A stretch of DNA of 64,000 bases from WVZH01 sp034430425. Its GTDB lineage: Bacteria; Chloroflexota; Anaerolineae; Anaerolineales; E44-bin32. Location of the stretch: NCBI GenBank assembly GCA_034430425.1, contig DAOUEK010000031.1, positions 62,001 to 126,000 on the forward strand, read 5' to 3'. Positions 16,859 through 25,368 of the stretch are shown piece after piece (the first letter of the stretch is position 1; every line of letters begins with the position of its first letter). The notes under the pieces are model-generated. The model was not told the DNA's origin, did not search any database, and saw only the letters and a list, made by a program, of their open reading frames with translations. The position numbers and the translations under genes were made by a program.

Positions 16859-16972
16859 AGACGCTGCTGAAAGAATTTCGTAACGAGGTGATACATGCTA
16901 CCTTCCTGGCATACCTCTCCCCTTGTTGCGAGGAACGGCGGCGATAATAAAAATAGGAGAGATGAAATCACA

Positions 16973-17545
16973 ATGGTTCGAATTCGATTACGCCGAGTAG
17001 GTTCTCGGAACCAACCAAGTTATAGGATCGTCGCGGCGGATAGAGAAAGTCCGCGGGACGGAAAATTCCTTGAGGTCATCGGTCACTATAATCCTCGCAC
17101 CGATCCCTCGACGATTCAGATTGACGAAGCGCGTTTGTTTCACTGGATGAAGAATGGTGCACAGCCTTCTGATTCTGTTGTGTCTGCTCTCCGCTCTCTC
17201 GGAACGTGGGATCGCTGGGAGCGCTATAAAGGTGGCGAGAACCTGGAAAAACTGCTCAAGGAAGCCGAAGCAGCTATCCCAGAGGTCGATCCACGTACAC
17301 GACGGGATGATCTCATAGAAATGCGCGCTGCAAAGGAACAAAAGAAGAAAGATAAAGCAGAGCCTGAGAAGCCGGCAAAATCACAGAAAGAGACTGTACA
17401 GAAGCCGGAAGAAGACGAGGCCGAGAGCGAAGCGGAAGTCTCTGAAGAAACACCGGAAGAAAAAGCAGAGGCGGAGAGCGAAGAGGTAGAGGCCGAAGAA
17501 GATACCCAGGAATCTGACGATTCGGAAGAAGAATCCGACGAGTAA
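16973..17545 (+). CDS. rpsP: 30S ribosomal protein S16 with long acidic tail
   Basis: Small-subunit assembly protein. From ATG 16973 (AGGAGA upstream) it is 190 residues, roughly twice the usual 80-90. Residues 1-85 are standard S16 (MVRIRLRRVGS, PSYRIVAADRESPRDG, LGHYNP-type block reading IGHYNPRTDP). Residues about 110-190 are a low-complexity tail: first Lys-rich, then almost continuous Glu, Ser, Asp and Ala to the end. In-frame codons upstream of 16973 lack family sequence. Followed by khpA and rimM. Confidence 0.93.
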   Translation: MVRIRLRRVGSRNQPSYRIVAADRESPRDGKFLEVIGHYNPRTDPSTIQIDEARLFHWMKNGAQPSDSVVSALRSLGTWDRWERYKGGENLEKLLKEAEAAIPEVDPRTRRDDLIEMRAAKEQKKKDKAEPEKPAKSQKETVQKPEEDEAESEAEVSEETPEEKAEAESEEVEAEEDTQESDDSEEESDE

Positions 17546-17675
17546 TTCACAGCATCATCGTGATATCAACGCTAAAGTTGATTCTGAGTTGTTTTCCGTT
17601 CTTTGATTTCCCATCATCTCGATCAACCTGTCCGGAATGAATCTCGTTGAGGAGTGGGGAGAAAGAAAATCTAGA

Positions 17676-17903
17676 ATGAAATCCTTGATCGAATTTATTG
17701 CCAAATCCTTGGTGGACGATCCCACGCAAGTGAAGGTCATGGAGTATACTCAACGTCGAAACGTCAGAATTACATTGAGTGTTGCAGATGAGGATATGGG
17801 TCGAGTGATAGGCCGCAAGGGACGCGTAGCGAATGCAATGCGCACGCTTTTACGTGTCGCCGCGTCGCGTCGTGGAAATCGTGTTTCCTTGGACATACTC
17901 TAG
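17676..17903 (+). CDS. khpA: KH-domain RNA-binding protein KhpA
   Basis: It has 75 residues and is a single KH domain with the GRVIGRKGRVANAMRTLL loop that grips single-stranded RNA. In Gram-positive bacteria KhpA works with KhpB in RNA control and cell elongation. The start ATG 17676 gives the usual family length; the frame is open upstream to 17637 but without family sequence. It sits in the conserved rpsP-khpA-rimM order. Confidence 0.93.
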   Translation: MKSLIEFIAKSLVDDPTQVKVMEYTQRRNVRITLSVADEDMGRVIGRKGRVANAMRTLLRVAASRRGNRVSLDIL

Positions 17904-17908
17904 GTAAC

Positions 17909-18454
17909 ATGTGTTCTGATAACTTTTCAACAAATGACAACGCCCGACAACCGCCAGAGTTCTTGGTTGTCGGGCGCATCGTTCGCCCACATGGTGTTCG
18001 AGGCGGGATGAAAGTCGCCGCCGATTCAGATCTTATCTACAAGCTCAATTCCTCCGTGCATATCTTCCTTGGTGACGAGAAAGTGCCAGCAGCTGTAAAA
18101 TCATTGAACTTGCATCGAAAAGAATTTCTGTTGTATATCGACGGCTGTATAAACCGAGAGACAGCTGAAAACTGGCGCGGGGCGGGTATCTACATTCGTT
18201 ACGCGGAGCTGGATCTTCTTCCTGATGGAGAATTCTTCCATTGGCAAATAGTGGGCTTGAAAGTCGTGACCACAGAGGAGGAAGAACTTGGCAAGATTGA
18301 AGATATCTTGGTGACGGGCGCAAATGATGTTTATATTGTGCGTCATGCATCTGGTAAAGAAATTTTATTGCCTGCGGTTGATTCTGTAATCCAGGAAGTC
18401 GATCTTGAAAATGGAAGGATCGTCGTCCGGTTGATACCGGGATTAATCGAGTAA
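17909..18454 (+). CDS. rimM: Ribosome maturation factor RimM
   Basis: Chaperone for 30S head assembly that binds S19. It has 181 residues with an N-terminal RimM beta-barrel (VVGRIVRPHGVRGGMKV) and a C-terminal PRC-barrel (FHWQIVGLKVVTTEEEELG...IVRHASGKEILLPAV). It begins 5 bases after khpA. The usual followers trmD and rplS are not next to it; a Roadblock gene and pyrG follow instead. Confidence 0.94.
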   Translation: MCSDNFSTNDNARQPPEFLVVGRIVRPHGVRGGMKVAADSDLIYKLNSSVHIFLGDEKVPAAVKSLNLHRKEFLLYIDGCINRETAENWRGAGIYIRYAELDLLPDGEFFHWQIVGLKVVTTEEEELGKIEDILVTGANDVYIVRHASGKEILLPAVDSVIQEVDLENGRIVVRLIPGLIE

Positions 18455-18540
18455 CCAAACCCCCACCATATGTGTTAATGACTTATAGGTTTCAAGGAAC
18501 AATTATCTTTACGGTGAATTGTCTATACAAGTAAAAGTGC

Positions 18541-18569
18541 TTGCTCCATAAGAATCACTGTGGTAAACT
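18541..18569 (+). promoter_or_regulatory. Promoter of the Roadblock gene
   Basis: TTGCTC (18541-18546), a 17-base spacer and TAAACT (18564-18569), with TGG just before the -10 (extended -10). It predicts a leader of about 28 bases to the ATG at 18605. Confidence 0.5.
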
Positions 18570-18604
18570 CTGTCCGTTGTTTAAACGCCAGGTGGCAACC
18601 AACA

Positions 18605-18982
18605 ATGAGTAAAACCAGCAACACAATGATGCTCGAGAGATTGCAAAGTTTCGAGGGTAACACACCAGATGTCGAAGCCTCAGCAATCGTAAGTGTAGAT
18701 GGGTTGACGATTGCATCTTCATTTCCAATCGGAATGGCAGAAGATCGCGTTTCTGCCATGTCAGCCAGTATGTTGAATATTGGAAGTCGTATCTCAAACG
18801 AATTGGAACGTGGTATGTTGGATGAAGTTTATATCCAGGGAAATGATGGCTATATCCTTTTAATGTCGGTGGGAAATGAAGCCCTTCTCTCTGTTATGGC
18901 GAGTCAACGAGCTAGACTGGGTCTTGTATTTTTAGAAATGCGGAAAGCAATCAGCGATTTGGGAGAACTCATTCGCATATGA
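18605..18982 (+). CDS. Roadblock/LC7 domain protein (MglB-like)
   Basis: It has 125 residues forming one Roadblock/LC7 domain (ASAIVSVDGLTIASSFP, MSASMLNIGSRISNEL, GYILLMSVGNEALLSVMAS). Such proteins are GTPase-activating or scaffold partners of small Ras-like GTPases such as MglA, or act in sensory complexes. No small GTPase is encoded nearby. Start ATG 18605 with AGGTGG nine bases upstream. It has its own promoter and a strong terminator-like hairpin behind it, so it looks monocistronic. Confidence 0.82.
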   Translation: MSKTSNTMMLERLQSFEGNTPDVEASAIVSVDGLTIASSFPIGMAEDRVSAMSASMLNIGSRISNELERGMLDEVYIQGNDGYILLMSVGNEALLSVMASQRARLGLVFLEMRKAISDLGELIRI

Positions 18983-19021
18983 TACCGCAGAGGACACACA
19001 CGCAAATCGGAAGTCCAACGA

Positions 19022-19063
19022 CGGTGGGGAGATCGCCGAAAATCGGTCTCCCCACCGCCTTTT
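19022..19063 (+). terminator. Terminator between the Roadblock gene and pyrG
   Basis: CGGTGGGGAGA (19022-19032) pairs perfectly with TCTCCCCACCG (19047-19057), with an inner CCG/CGG helix, then CC and TTTT. Strong stem, short T-run. It lies 46 bases before the pyrG ATG, so it may end the Roadblock transcript or act as a pyrG attenuator. Confidence 0.65.
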
Positions 19064-19108
19064 AAGGCGGAATCGTCTTAGCAACGAATCCTTATATCGG
19101 AGGCGACA

Positions 19109-20758
19109 ATGACAAGGTATATCTTCATCACAGGCGGCGTTGTCAGTTCTGTAGGGAAAGGCGTCACAGCGGCTGCACTCGGAAAGCTGCTCAAGGAGCG
19201 TGGCTTCGAGGTTTCGATTCAGAAACTCGATCCCTACATCAATGTAGATCCTGGGACGATGAGCCCTTATCAGCATGGTGAGGTATATGTCCTTGATGAT
19301 GGTGCAGAGACGGATCTGGATTTAGGTCATTATGAGAGATTTATCGATACGAGCCTAAATCGGGTTTGCAATGTGACCACAGGGCAGATTTATTCTGAAG
19401 TCATTGCGCAAGAACGAAGGGGGGATTTTCTCGGTGGAACGATTCAGGTCATCCCACACATCACCAACGAAATCAAACGTCGTATTGGGCTTGTGTTTCG
19501 AACGACAAACGCAGACATTGTGATCGTTGAAGTTGGCGGTACCGTTGGTGATATCGAATCACTGCCCTTTTTAGAAGCGCTGCGGCAGATGCGGTCGGAT
19601 ATCGGCCGGGATCGAACTATTTTCCTGCATACGACATGGTTACCGCGAATTGGCGCCACAGGTGAGTTGAAGACGAAACCGACACAACACTCGGTGCGTG
19701 AATTAAGATCCATCGGTATCCAGCCGGACATCATCGTCGCTCGTTCCGATTACGTTGTTGGTGAGGATTTGCGCGATAAAATTGCCTTATTTTGCGATGT
19801 CAATGCGCGTGCAGTAATCCCACTTACCACAACGAATATTCTTTATGAAGTTCCATTGATGTTGGAGCGCGAAAGCCTGGGGGAATTTGTTCTCGACCGC
19901 TTGGGTTTGGAGGCGAGGAAAAAACCCGTCTGGACCGACTGGGAGCATATGATCGCATCGGAGCGAAAGGAAAGACCCGAAGTCCGGATTGCATTGGTTG
20001 GAAAATATGTCGAATTGAAGGATGCGTATATGAGCGTGCGCGAGGCCGTACGTCACGCGGCGCTTGTGACGGGTGTGAAGGCTGAGATTCTTTGGCTGCA
20101 TTCTGCGGAGTTGGAAAAAGGAAAAGGAATGGCCGAATTGGAAATGGCGGACGGAATCATCGTGCCGGGTGGTTTTGGATCACGCGGTATCGAGGGAAAG
20201 ATTACTGCAGCTCGATTTGGGCGCGAAAACAAGGTGCCTTATCTGGGCCTATGCCTGGGAATGCAGGTCATGGTGATCGAATTCGGCCGGCACGTTCTGG
20301 GTTCGGAAGATGTCAATTCGACTGAATTCAATATCAGCACACCTCACCCCGTCATTGATTTGCTGCCTGAGCAGCATGGCATCGGGGACATGGGGGGAAC
20401 GATGAGATTGGGTTTGTATCCGTGTGTGTTGAAACGCGGAAGCATCGCCAGGCGCGCCTACAACAGCAATCGCGTAGAAGAGCGCCATCGCCATCGCTTC
20501 GAGTTCAACAATACGTATCGGGAAATCTTTGGAGAACATGGAATGGTGTTTTCGGGGATTTCACCCGATGAACGCCTGGTTGAAATTGCGGAATTGGACG
20601 ATCATCCCTTCATGCTGGGAAGCCAATTTCATCCGGAATTTCTATCACGGCCCAATCGTCCGCATCCGTTGTTCCAGGCATTTCTCGAGGCTGTAGCCGC
20701 TAAAGCCGAAGAGCGTAAGCAGATCGAAAAGGAAAAATTCGCCCAAGGAACGGATTAA
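19109..20758 (+). CDS. pyrG: CTP synthase
   Basis: Makes CTP from UTP using glutamine-derived ammonia. It has 549 residues: an N-terminal synthetase domain starting TRYIFITGGVVSSVGKGV, with KLDPYINVDPGTMSPYQHGE, and a C-terminal class I glutaminase with PYLGLCLGMQ (catalytic Cys) and GSQFHPEF (catalytic His). GGAGGCGACA precedes ATG. The terminator hairpin just upstream may control expression. Confidence 0.97.
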   Translation: MTRYIFITGGVVSSVGKGVTAAALGKLLKERGFEVSIQKLDPYINVDPGTMSPYQHGEVYVLDDGAETDLDLGHYERFIDTSLNRVCNVTTGQIYSEVIAQERRGDFLGGTIQVIPHITNEIKRRIGLVFRTTNADIVIVEVGGTVGDIESLPFLEALRQMRSDIGRDRTIFLHTTWLPRIGATGELKTKPTQHSVRELRSIGIQPDIIVARSDYVVGEDLRDKIALFCDVNARAVIPLTTTNILYEVPLMLERESLGEFVLDRLGLEARKKPVWTDWEHMIASERKERPEVRIALVGKYVELKDAYMSVREAVRHAALVTGVKAEILWLHSAELEKGKGMAELEMADGIIVPGGFGSRGIEGKITAARFGRENKVPYLGLCLGMQVMVIEFGRHVLGSEDVNSTEFNISTPHPVIDLLPEQHGIGDMGGTMRLGLYPCVLKRGSIARRAYNSNRVEERHRHRFEFNNTYREIFGEHGMVFSGISPDERLVEIAELDDHPFMLGSQFHPEFLSRPNRPHPLFQAFLEAVAAKAEERKQIEKEKFAQGTD

Positions 20759-20807
20759 CACCGATCAGGGGCTGTATGGATTGGTGAGATCCAATGGGGT
20801 GGTGGGC

Positions 20808-21296
20808 TTATTCGCTGTCTAGGATTTCGGGTGCTTGTTCGGTAATATTGAGGCGGTCGGCGGATAACTTGGCGATACCGTTTCGGGTCTGATTGACGAG
20901 ATGCAGCAGTTCTGCCTCGATCGCTCCCAGTGATTCGACAATATAATCATCCGCTTCACGACGGATCAATTCGGCGTCCGCTCGAGCTTGTGCCAGGATC
21001 TGTTCAGCCCTCGCTTGTGAAGCTTCCACAATAGCATCTCGAGCAACAACTTCTTCTGCGTTCTTCTTCGCCAGGGCGATCGTTCGATTGGCTTCTTCCT
21101 GTGCTTGTGCAAGTACGCGGTCACGCTGGGCAAGTACCTGTTGTGCTTTTTTTACTTCATCTGGAATCGAAATCCGCATCTGATCGATGATTTCCAGCAT
21201 ACGATCTTCGTCAACCACAACGTTGTGGGTTAGTGGGATCGGTCTGCTTTCGTTGAATAACTCTTCCAACCGATCCACTAAATGTAGGATGTCCAT
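20808..21296 (-). CDS. DivIVA/SepIVA-like coiled-coil protein
   Basis: It has 162 residues and is soluble. The N-terminal segment (DILHLVDRLEELFNESRPIP, then DEDRMLEIIDQMRISIPDEV) is followed by a long Ala/Glu/Arg-rich coiled coil (about 60-145). The pattern is that of actinobacterial SepIVA, a DivIVA-related septation factor that is likewise found near coaD. Such proteins are often labelled ATP synthase subunit B because of the coiled coil. Start ATG 21296 with GGAGGA well spaced; upstream codons lack family sequence. Probably the last gene of the operon running from asp23. Confidence 0.72.
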   Translation of the reverse strand: MDILHLVDRLEELFNESRPIPLTHNVVVDEDRMLEIIDQMRISIPDEVKKAQQVLAQRDRVLAQAQEEANRTIALAKKNAEEVVARDAIVEASQARAEQILAQARADAELIRREADDYIVESLGAIEAELLHLVNQTRNGIAKLSADRLNITEQAPEILDSE

Positions 21297-21398
21297 ACTT
21301 TCCTCCGGTCCGTATTGCGGATTAGATAGGACCGCATTCTTGATGTTGCAAGGTTTAGGCCGAAGCGTACACTGATTAAGCTTTCCGGTCAACCCGCC

Positions 21399-21926
21399 TT
21401 AGTCGCGCAGGGAGGTGTCCGAAAAGCGATTCGGGCCATCTTCACCGAGTTCCTGGAAGCGGCGATCGAGTGCTTTTACGACGTGCTCGGGAACAAGGCT
21501 GCTGACGTCGCCGCCCAGGGAAGCAATTTCTTTCACCGTACTCCCCGTGAGGAAGCTATGTTCCTCACTGGTGATCAGGGCGACAACATCGATGTCCGGC
21601 TCGAGACGGTGATTCGCTAGCGCCATGCGGAATTCGTGTTCGAAGTCCGAAAATACCCGCAGACCTCGAACGATGACCAGCGCGTTGACTTCCTTGCAGT
21701 AATTTACCGTCAGGCCGCTGAATATGGTCGCGCTGATGCGTTTGTCATCTTCGAATTCCTTGCGAACGAGTGCCAAACGTTCTTCAGGCGTGAACAATAA
21801 CTCTTTCTTTGGTTTATCGTATACGGCGATGATCATTTCGTCGAACAATCGAATGGCACGTTTCGCAATGTCGATGTGACCGAAATGAATGGGATCGAAA
21901 GTGCCAGGAAAGACGGCTCGAACCAT
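21399..21926 (-). CDS. coaD: Phosphopantetheine adenylyltransferase
   Basis: Fourth step of coenzyme A synthesis, forming dephospho-CoA from 4'-phosphopantetheine and ATP. It has 175 residues, a nucleotidyltransferase fold with AVFPGTFDPIHFGHIDIAKR containing the HxGH signature, and the C-terminal ISSLGGDVS-type block reading IASLGGDVSSLVPEHV. The start codon overlaps the recG stop by one base (TAATG), indicating coupling. Confidence 0.96.
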   Translation of the reverse strand: MVRAVFPGTFDPIHFGHIDIAKRAIRLFDEMIIAVYDKPKKELLFTPEERLALVRKEFEDDKRISATIFSGLTVNYCKEVNALVIVRGLRVFSDFEHEFRMALANHRLEPDIDVVALITSEEHSFLTGSTVKEIASLGGDVSSLVPEHVVKALDRRFQELGEDGPNRFSDTSLRD

Positions 21927-24475
21927 TAACTCATTTCTCCCTTCTCAGGTGACCAATAGCGCTGAATGTCTTCGGCGATCAGGGTATGTTGGGGTTGAGA
22001 CAACGTTGGATCGACGGAGAAAACAACCTGTGCTTCTCTGCGCGCTTTTTCGATCAGTTTGACATCAGTAATCTGTGCGGTGCGTAAATTCGTGAAACCC
22101 GATTGCCGTGTTCCCAGAAATTCACCGGGACCGCGTTGATCGAGATCGTACTCGGCGAGTTTGAAACCGTCTGTTGTGGACTCCATCGCCGCGAGCCTCT
22201 CGTTGTCGGTATCGTTGTCTGTATCCGGGATGAGCAGACAATACGATGGATGTTGGCCTCTTCCGACGCGCCCCCGGAATTGATGCAGTTGTGCCAGGCC
22301 AAATCGGTTCGCACCTTCAATCAGCATGACAGTCGCATTGGGGACGTCGATACCGACTTCAACAACAGAGGTGGAGACGAGAATGTCGATTTTTCCTTCC
22401 CGGAATCTGGACATAATCTCATCTTTGTCCTCCGGCTTCATCCGTCCGTGCAGCAATCCGAGACGGAATTGGGGAAAAATCTCCTGGCTCAATTTCTCGT
22501 GTTCCTCGACGGCAGCCTTGGTCTGTATCTTTTCGGAATCCTCGACGAGAGGATAGACGATAAATGCCTGGTGACCCTGTTCGATTTGTGTGTGAACGAA
22601 ATGGTGTGCTCGGGTTCGCTCTTGTGGTCGGAAGACCTGTGTCTCGACCGGTTTGCGGCCTTTTGGCATTTCGTCGATGACCGACAGATCGAGATCACCA
22701 TAGATGGTTAGAGCAAGGGACCTCGGAATAGGGGTTGCGGTCATGACCAGTAGATTGGGATTTTCGCCTTTTTCGCGCAGGATGGCGCGCTGCCCGACTC
22801 CAAAGCGGTGCTGTTCATCAATCACGGCGAGGCCCAGTTTCATGAAGTTAACCGGACCTTCCAGGAGTGCATGCGTCCCGACGATAACCTGGATATCGCC
22901 GTTCTCCAATCTTGTTCGAATATCCTGTTTGTCGCTTTCGGATGTTGACCCGAGCAGTAATCCGATGCGTTCTGCGGGAATCCCGCTGGTGGATGGAAGG
23001 ATCTCAAGCAGGGTACGATAATGCTGTTCTGCAAGAATGCTGGTGGGTGCCATGATTGCAGACTGCGCCTCACATGCGGCCGTGATTCCAACGGCTGCCG
23101 CTGCGACAATCGTTTTCCCTGATCCGACATCGCCTTGTAACAATCGATTCATAGGATGGGGCGCTTCGAGATCGGATTGAATTTCTTTCAGCGCGCGTTT
23201 TTGGGATTGCGTCAATTCGTATGGCAATGAGGATTGAAATCGATCAATCCATTCCGAGTCAACCTGCAGAGGTGGGCTGTCGAGTTTTTCCCAGTTTTGT
23301 TTCTGGCGAAGAACACCAAGCTGCAGCATGAACATTTCGTCGAAGGCGATGCGGTGTTGCGCCTGACGCAAGTGCTCCCAATCATCTGGGAAGTGAATTT
23401 GCTTCAACGCTTGATTCAGGGAGATCAAGCCTGAGGACTCGCGGATTGAATCTGGCAGCGGGTCAGGAATTCGAGGCGCCAATCGATCTACGACGGAATG
23501 GATGACCCGCCGCAGCCATTTACTGGATACACCCGCCGTCAGTGGATATATCGGCACGATGCGATTGGTATGCAGCTGTTTCCGTTCCAGCAGCTCCCAT
23601 TCCGGACTGTTCATGGTGAGGTGGCCAAGGTATTGATCGATTTTGCCGGATAAAACGATGGGGCGATCGGGGCTGATGCGTTCGGCGATCCATGGCTGGT
23701 TAAACCAGGTCACTCGCAACGATCCGGTTCCATCACTGATGACAGCTTCGACCAGCTTTATCTTGCCGCTGCGTACGGTTCGTGTGTTCACCTCTTCAAC
23801 TGTGCCAATGACGGTTACCTCATCACCATAGAACAGCTGGCTAATGGTTTTCAGCTGGGAGTAATCGTCATATCGGCGTGGCAGGTGCCAGAGTAAATCG
23901 CCGAGTGTTGATAAATCCAATTTCTTGAGCGTTTTTGCGGATTTGGGTCCTATACCGGCGATGCTGGTCAGGGGCGCGTTGAGGGCAGCTGGACGTTCCC
24001 GGGTTTCCGGCTCGCCATTGTTGCTGGACTGATCTTTCTTTGATTCCCCGGGGGGTTCCGGTTTCTCAGTTTCCTTTAGCTCTTGTCCGTTGATTTCAAC
24101 GTTCACCTCATCTTGAGATGCTGGAGCAGAGAATGATTCCTCATGCCTCTCCTCTTGGATTGCGGAAGCTGGTTCTGCATAAGATCCTGTTCCTCGTGGA
24201 GGCAAATCGGGGAAGGGCAAGCCAGGGAACTCGGATTGCAAACGACGAATGAGTCCTTCGAGCGCCTCCTGTCGTGAGGTGATCGACAACTGCGGATAAT
24301 CCCGAAGCCTTGCAACCACAGCTTTGATCACATTTTCCGGAATTCCGGTCGAACGTGCTTCCGATTCCCAGGGTTCGAGCATACGTTGAAGACCGCCCAC
24401 AACAGCCCGGTTATCATAGTTGCGTTCGACTTCCAAATTTAAAAACTTAGCGATTTTTTCTAATGCTGGATTCAT
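21926..24475 (-). CDS. recG: ATP-dependent DNA helicase RecG
   Basis: Branch-migrating helicase that reverses stalled forks. From ATG 24475 it is 849 residues, against about 690 for many RecG. Residues 1 to about 165 are an extra N-terminal region with a low-complexity Glu/Ser/Pro stretch. Then come the wedge OB domain (TSIAGIGPKSAKTLKKL onward) and the helicase core with GDVGSGKT, DEQHRFG, MTATPIPRSL and the TRG-type QFRGRVGRG. The long N-terminus is seen in other bacteria outside the Proteobacteria. Sits between fakB and coaD; yloU-yloV-recG linkage is also known in Bacillus. Confidence 0.95.
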   Translation of the reverse strand: MNPALEKIAKFLNLEVERNYDNRAVVGGLQRMLEPWESEARSTGIPENVIKAVVARLRDYPQLSITSRQEALEGLIRRLQSEFPGLPFPDLPPRGTGSYAEPASAIQEERHEESFSAPASQDEVNVEINGQELKETEKPEPPGESKKDQSSNNGEPETRERPAALNAPLTSIAGIGPKSAKTLKKLDLSTLGDLLWHLPRRYDDYSQLKTISQLFYGDEVTVIGTVEEVNTRTVRSGKIKLVEAVISDGTGSLRVTWFNQPWIAERISPDRPIVLSGKIDQYLGHLTMNSPEWELLERKQLHTNRIVPIYPLTAGVSSKWLRRVIHSVVDRLAPRIPDPLPDSIRESSGLISLNQALKQIHFPDDWEHLRQAQHRIAFDEMFMLQLGVLRQKQNWEKLDSPPLQVDSEWIDRFQSSLPYELTQSQKRALKEIQSDLEAPHPMNRLLQGDVGSGKTIVAAAAVGITAACEAQSAIMAPTSILAEQHYRTLLEILPSTSGIPAERIGLLLGSTSESDKQDIRTRLENGDIQVIVGTHALLEGPVNFMKLGLAVIDEQHRFGVGQRAILREKGENPNLLVMTATPIPRSLALTIYGDLDLSVIDEMPKGRKPVETQVFRPQERTRAHHFVHTQIEQGHQAFIVYPLVEDSEKIQTKAAVEEHEKLSQEIFPQFRLGLLHGRMKPEDKDEIMSRFREGKIDILVSTSVVEVGIDVPNATVMLIEGANRFGLAQLHQFRGRVGRGQHPSYCLLIPDTDNDTDNERLAAMESTTDGFKLAEYDLDQRGPGEFLGTRQSGFTNLRTAQITDVKLIEKARREAQVVFSVDPTLSQPQHTLIAEDIQRYWSPEKGEMS

Positions 24476-24515
24476 TGGGTTAATAATAAAGGTGAAGCAG
24501 GAAATTTGCCAGAGA

Positions 24516-25361
24516 CTAAACGCAAAGTCCAGCGATGCCCAGGGCATTTGGTCCGACATGGACACCCAACAACGTCGTTACATCGACAGTCAGGGGCGGT
24601 GTCGCGGACAGATGCGATAGCTCTCCAGCCAACGATTTGGCTTCTTCCGGGACGGCTGTATGCAGGATGGCCAATCGTCGAAGCGGTCCCCATGATCTTC
24701 CCAGGGCCTTCAATTTATCAATAGCGTTGTGGCGTGTACGAACGAGTGCTTTACGAACGACCTCTCCATCTTCTACGCTTACAAGTACACGGATGCGTAA
24801 AATCCTTCCAAGGCTCGCAGTTGCCCAGCTCACGCGACCGCTTCGCATCAAATACTCCTGCGTATCCAACATGGCGAGTAAACGTGCCCTTTTACGGATT
24901 TTAAATAATTTCTCGAGTGTATTTGGGATTGTACATCCTGCGGCGATAGCTTGAGACGCTTCCATAGCCTGAAACCCCAGACCCAGGGATACGGATTGAC
25001 TATCGAAAATGTGGACTCGGTCGCCGAATTTTTGTGCAGCCTGGTTGACGACGTTGATCATCCCACTCAATTTCGCAGAAAGGTGTATGGAGAGTACCTG
25101 CGTATAGCCCGACTCAAATCGTTCTTGATACACCTGCTCGAAAGCGAGCGAGGAGGGAACAGCGGTTGTGGGCGGTGTTTTTAAAATTGGCAGGCGACGA
25201 TAAAATTCATCACGGGATAAATCGATTCCATCAAGATAGGTCTTGTCATCTATCGTGAGAATCGCAGGCACAACTTCGATATCCAATGCCTTTGCTTCCT
25301 GCTCGGGAATATCGGACGTGCTGTCGGTTACAACGGCGATTTTCGATCTCGAGGCCTTCAT
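24516..25361 (-). CDS. DegV family fatty acid-binding protein (FakB-type), first copy
   Basis: It has 281 residues. SKIAVVTDSTSDIPEQEA holds the strand and Ser/Thr loop that bind the fatty acid carboxylate; IHLSAKLSGMINV and IFDSQSVSLGLGFQ complete the pocket. DegV proteins present fatty acids to FakA for phosphorylation. Start ATG 25361 fits the family; the frame is open upstream to 25397. Seven bases separate it from the stop of the second copy, and fakA lies just before that. Acyl-chain preference cannot be read. Confidence 0.88.
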   Translation of the reverse strand: MKASRSKIAVVTDSTSDIPEQEAKALDIEVVPAILTIDDKTYLDGIDLSRDEFYRRLPILKTPPTTAVPSSLAFEQVYQERFESGYTQVLSIHLSAKLSGMINVVNQAAQKFGDRVHIFDSQSVSLGLGFQAMEASQAIAAGCTIPNTLEKLFKIRKRARLLAMLDTQEYLMRSGRVSWATASLGRILRIRVLVSVEDGEVVRKALVRTRHNAIDKLKALGRSWGPLRRLAILHTAVPEEAKSLAGELSHLSATPPLTVDVTTLLGVHVGPNALGIAGLCV

Positions 25362-25368
25362 TACTTTT

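Noticed and set aside
18983..19108. pyrG control by GGGC reiterative transcription as in Bacillus
   Set aside because: No GGGCTC start sequence; the 5' arm of the hairpin is G-rich, not pyrimidine-rich, so poly-G could not pair with it.
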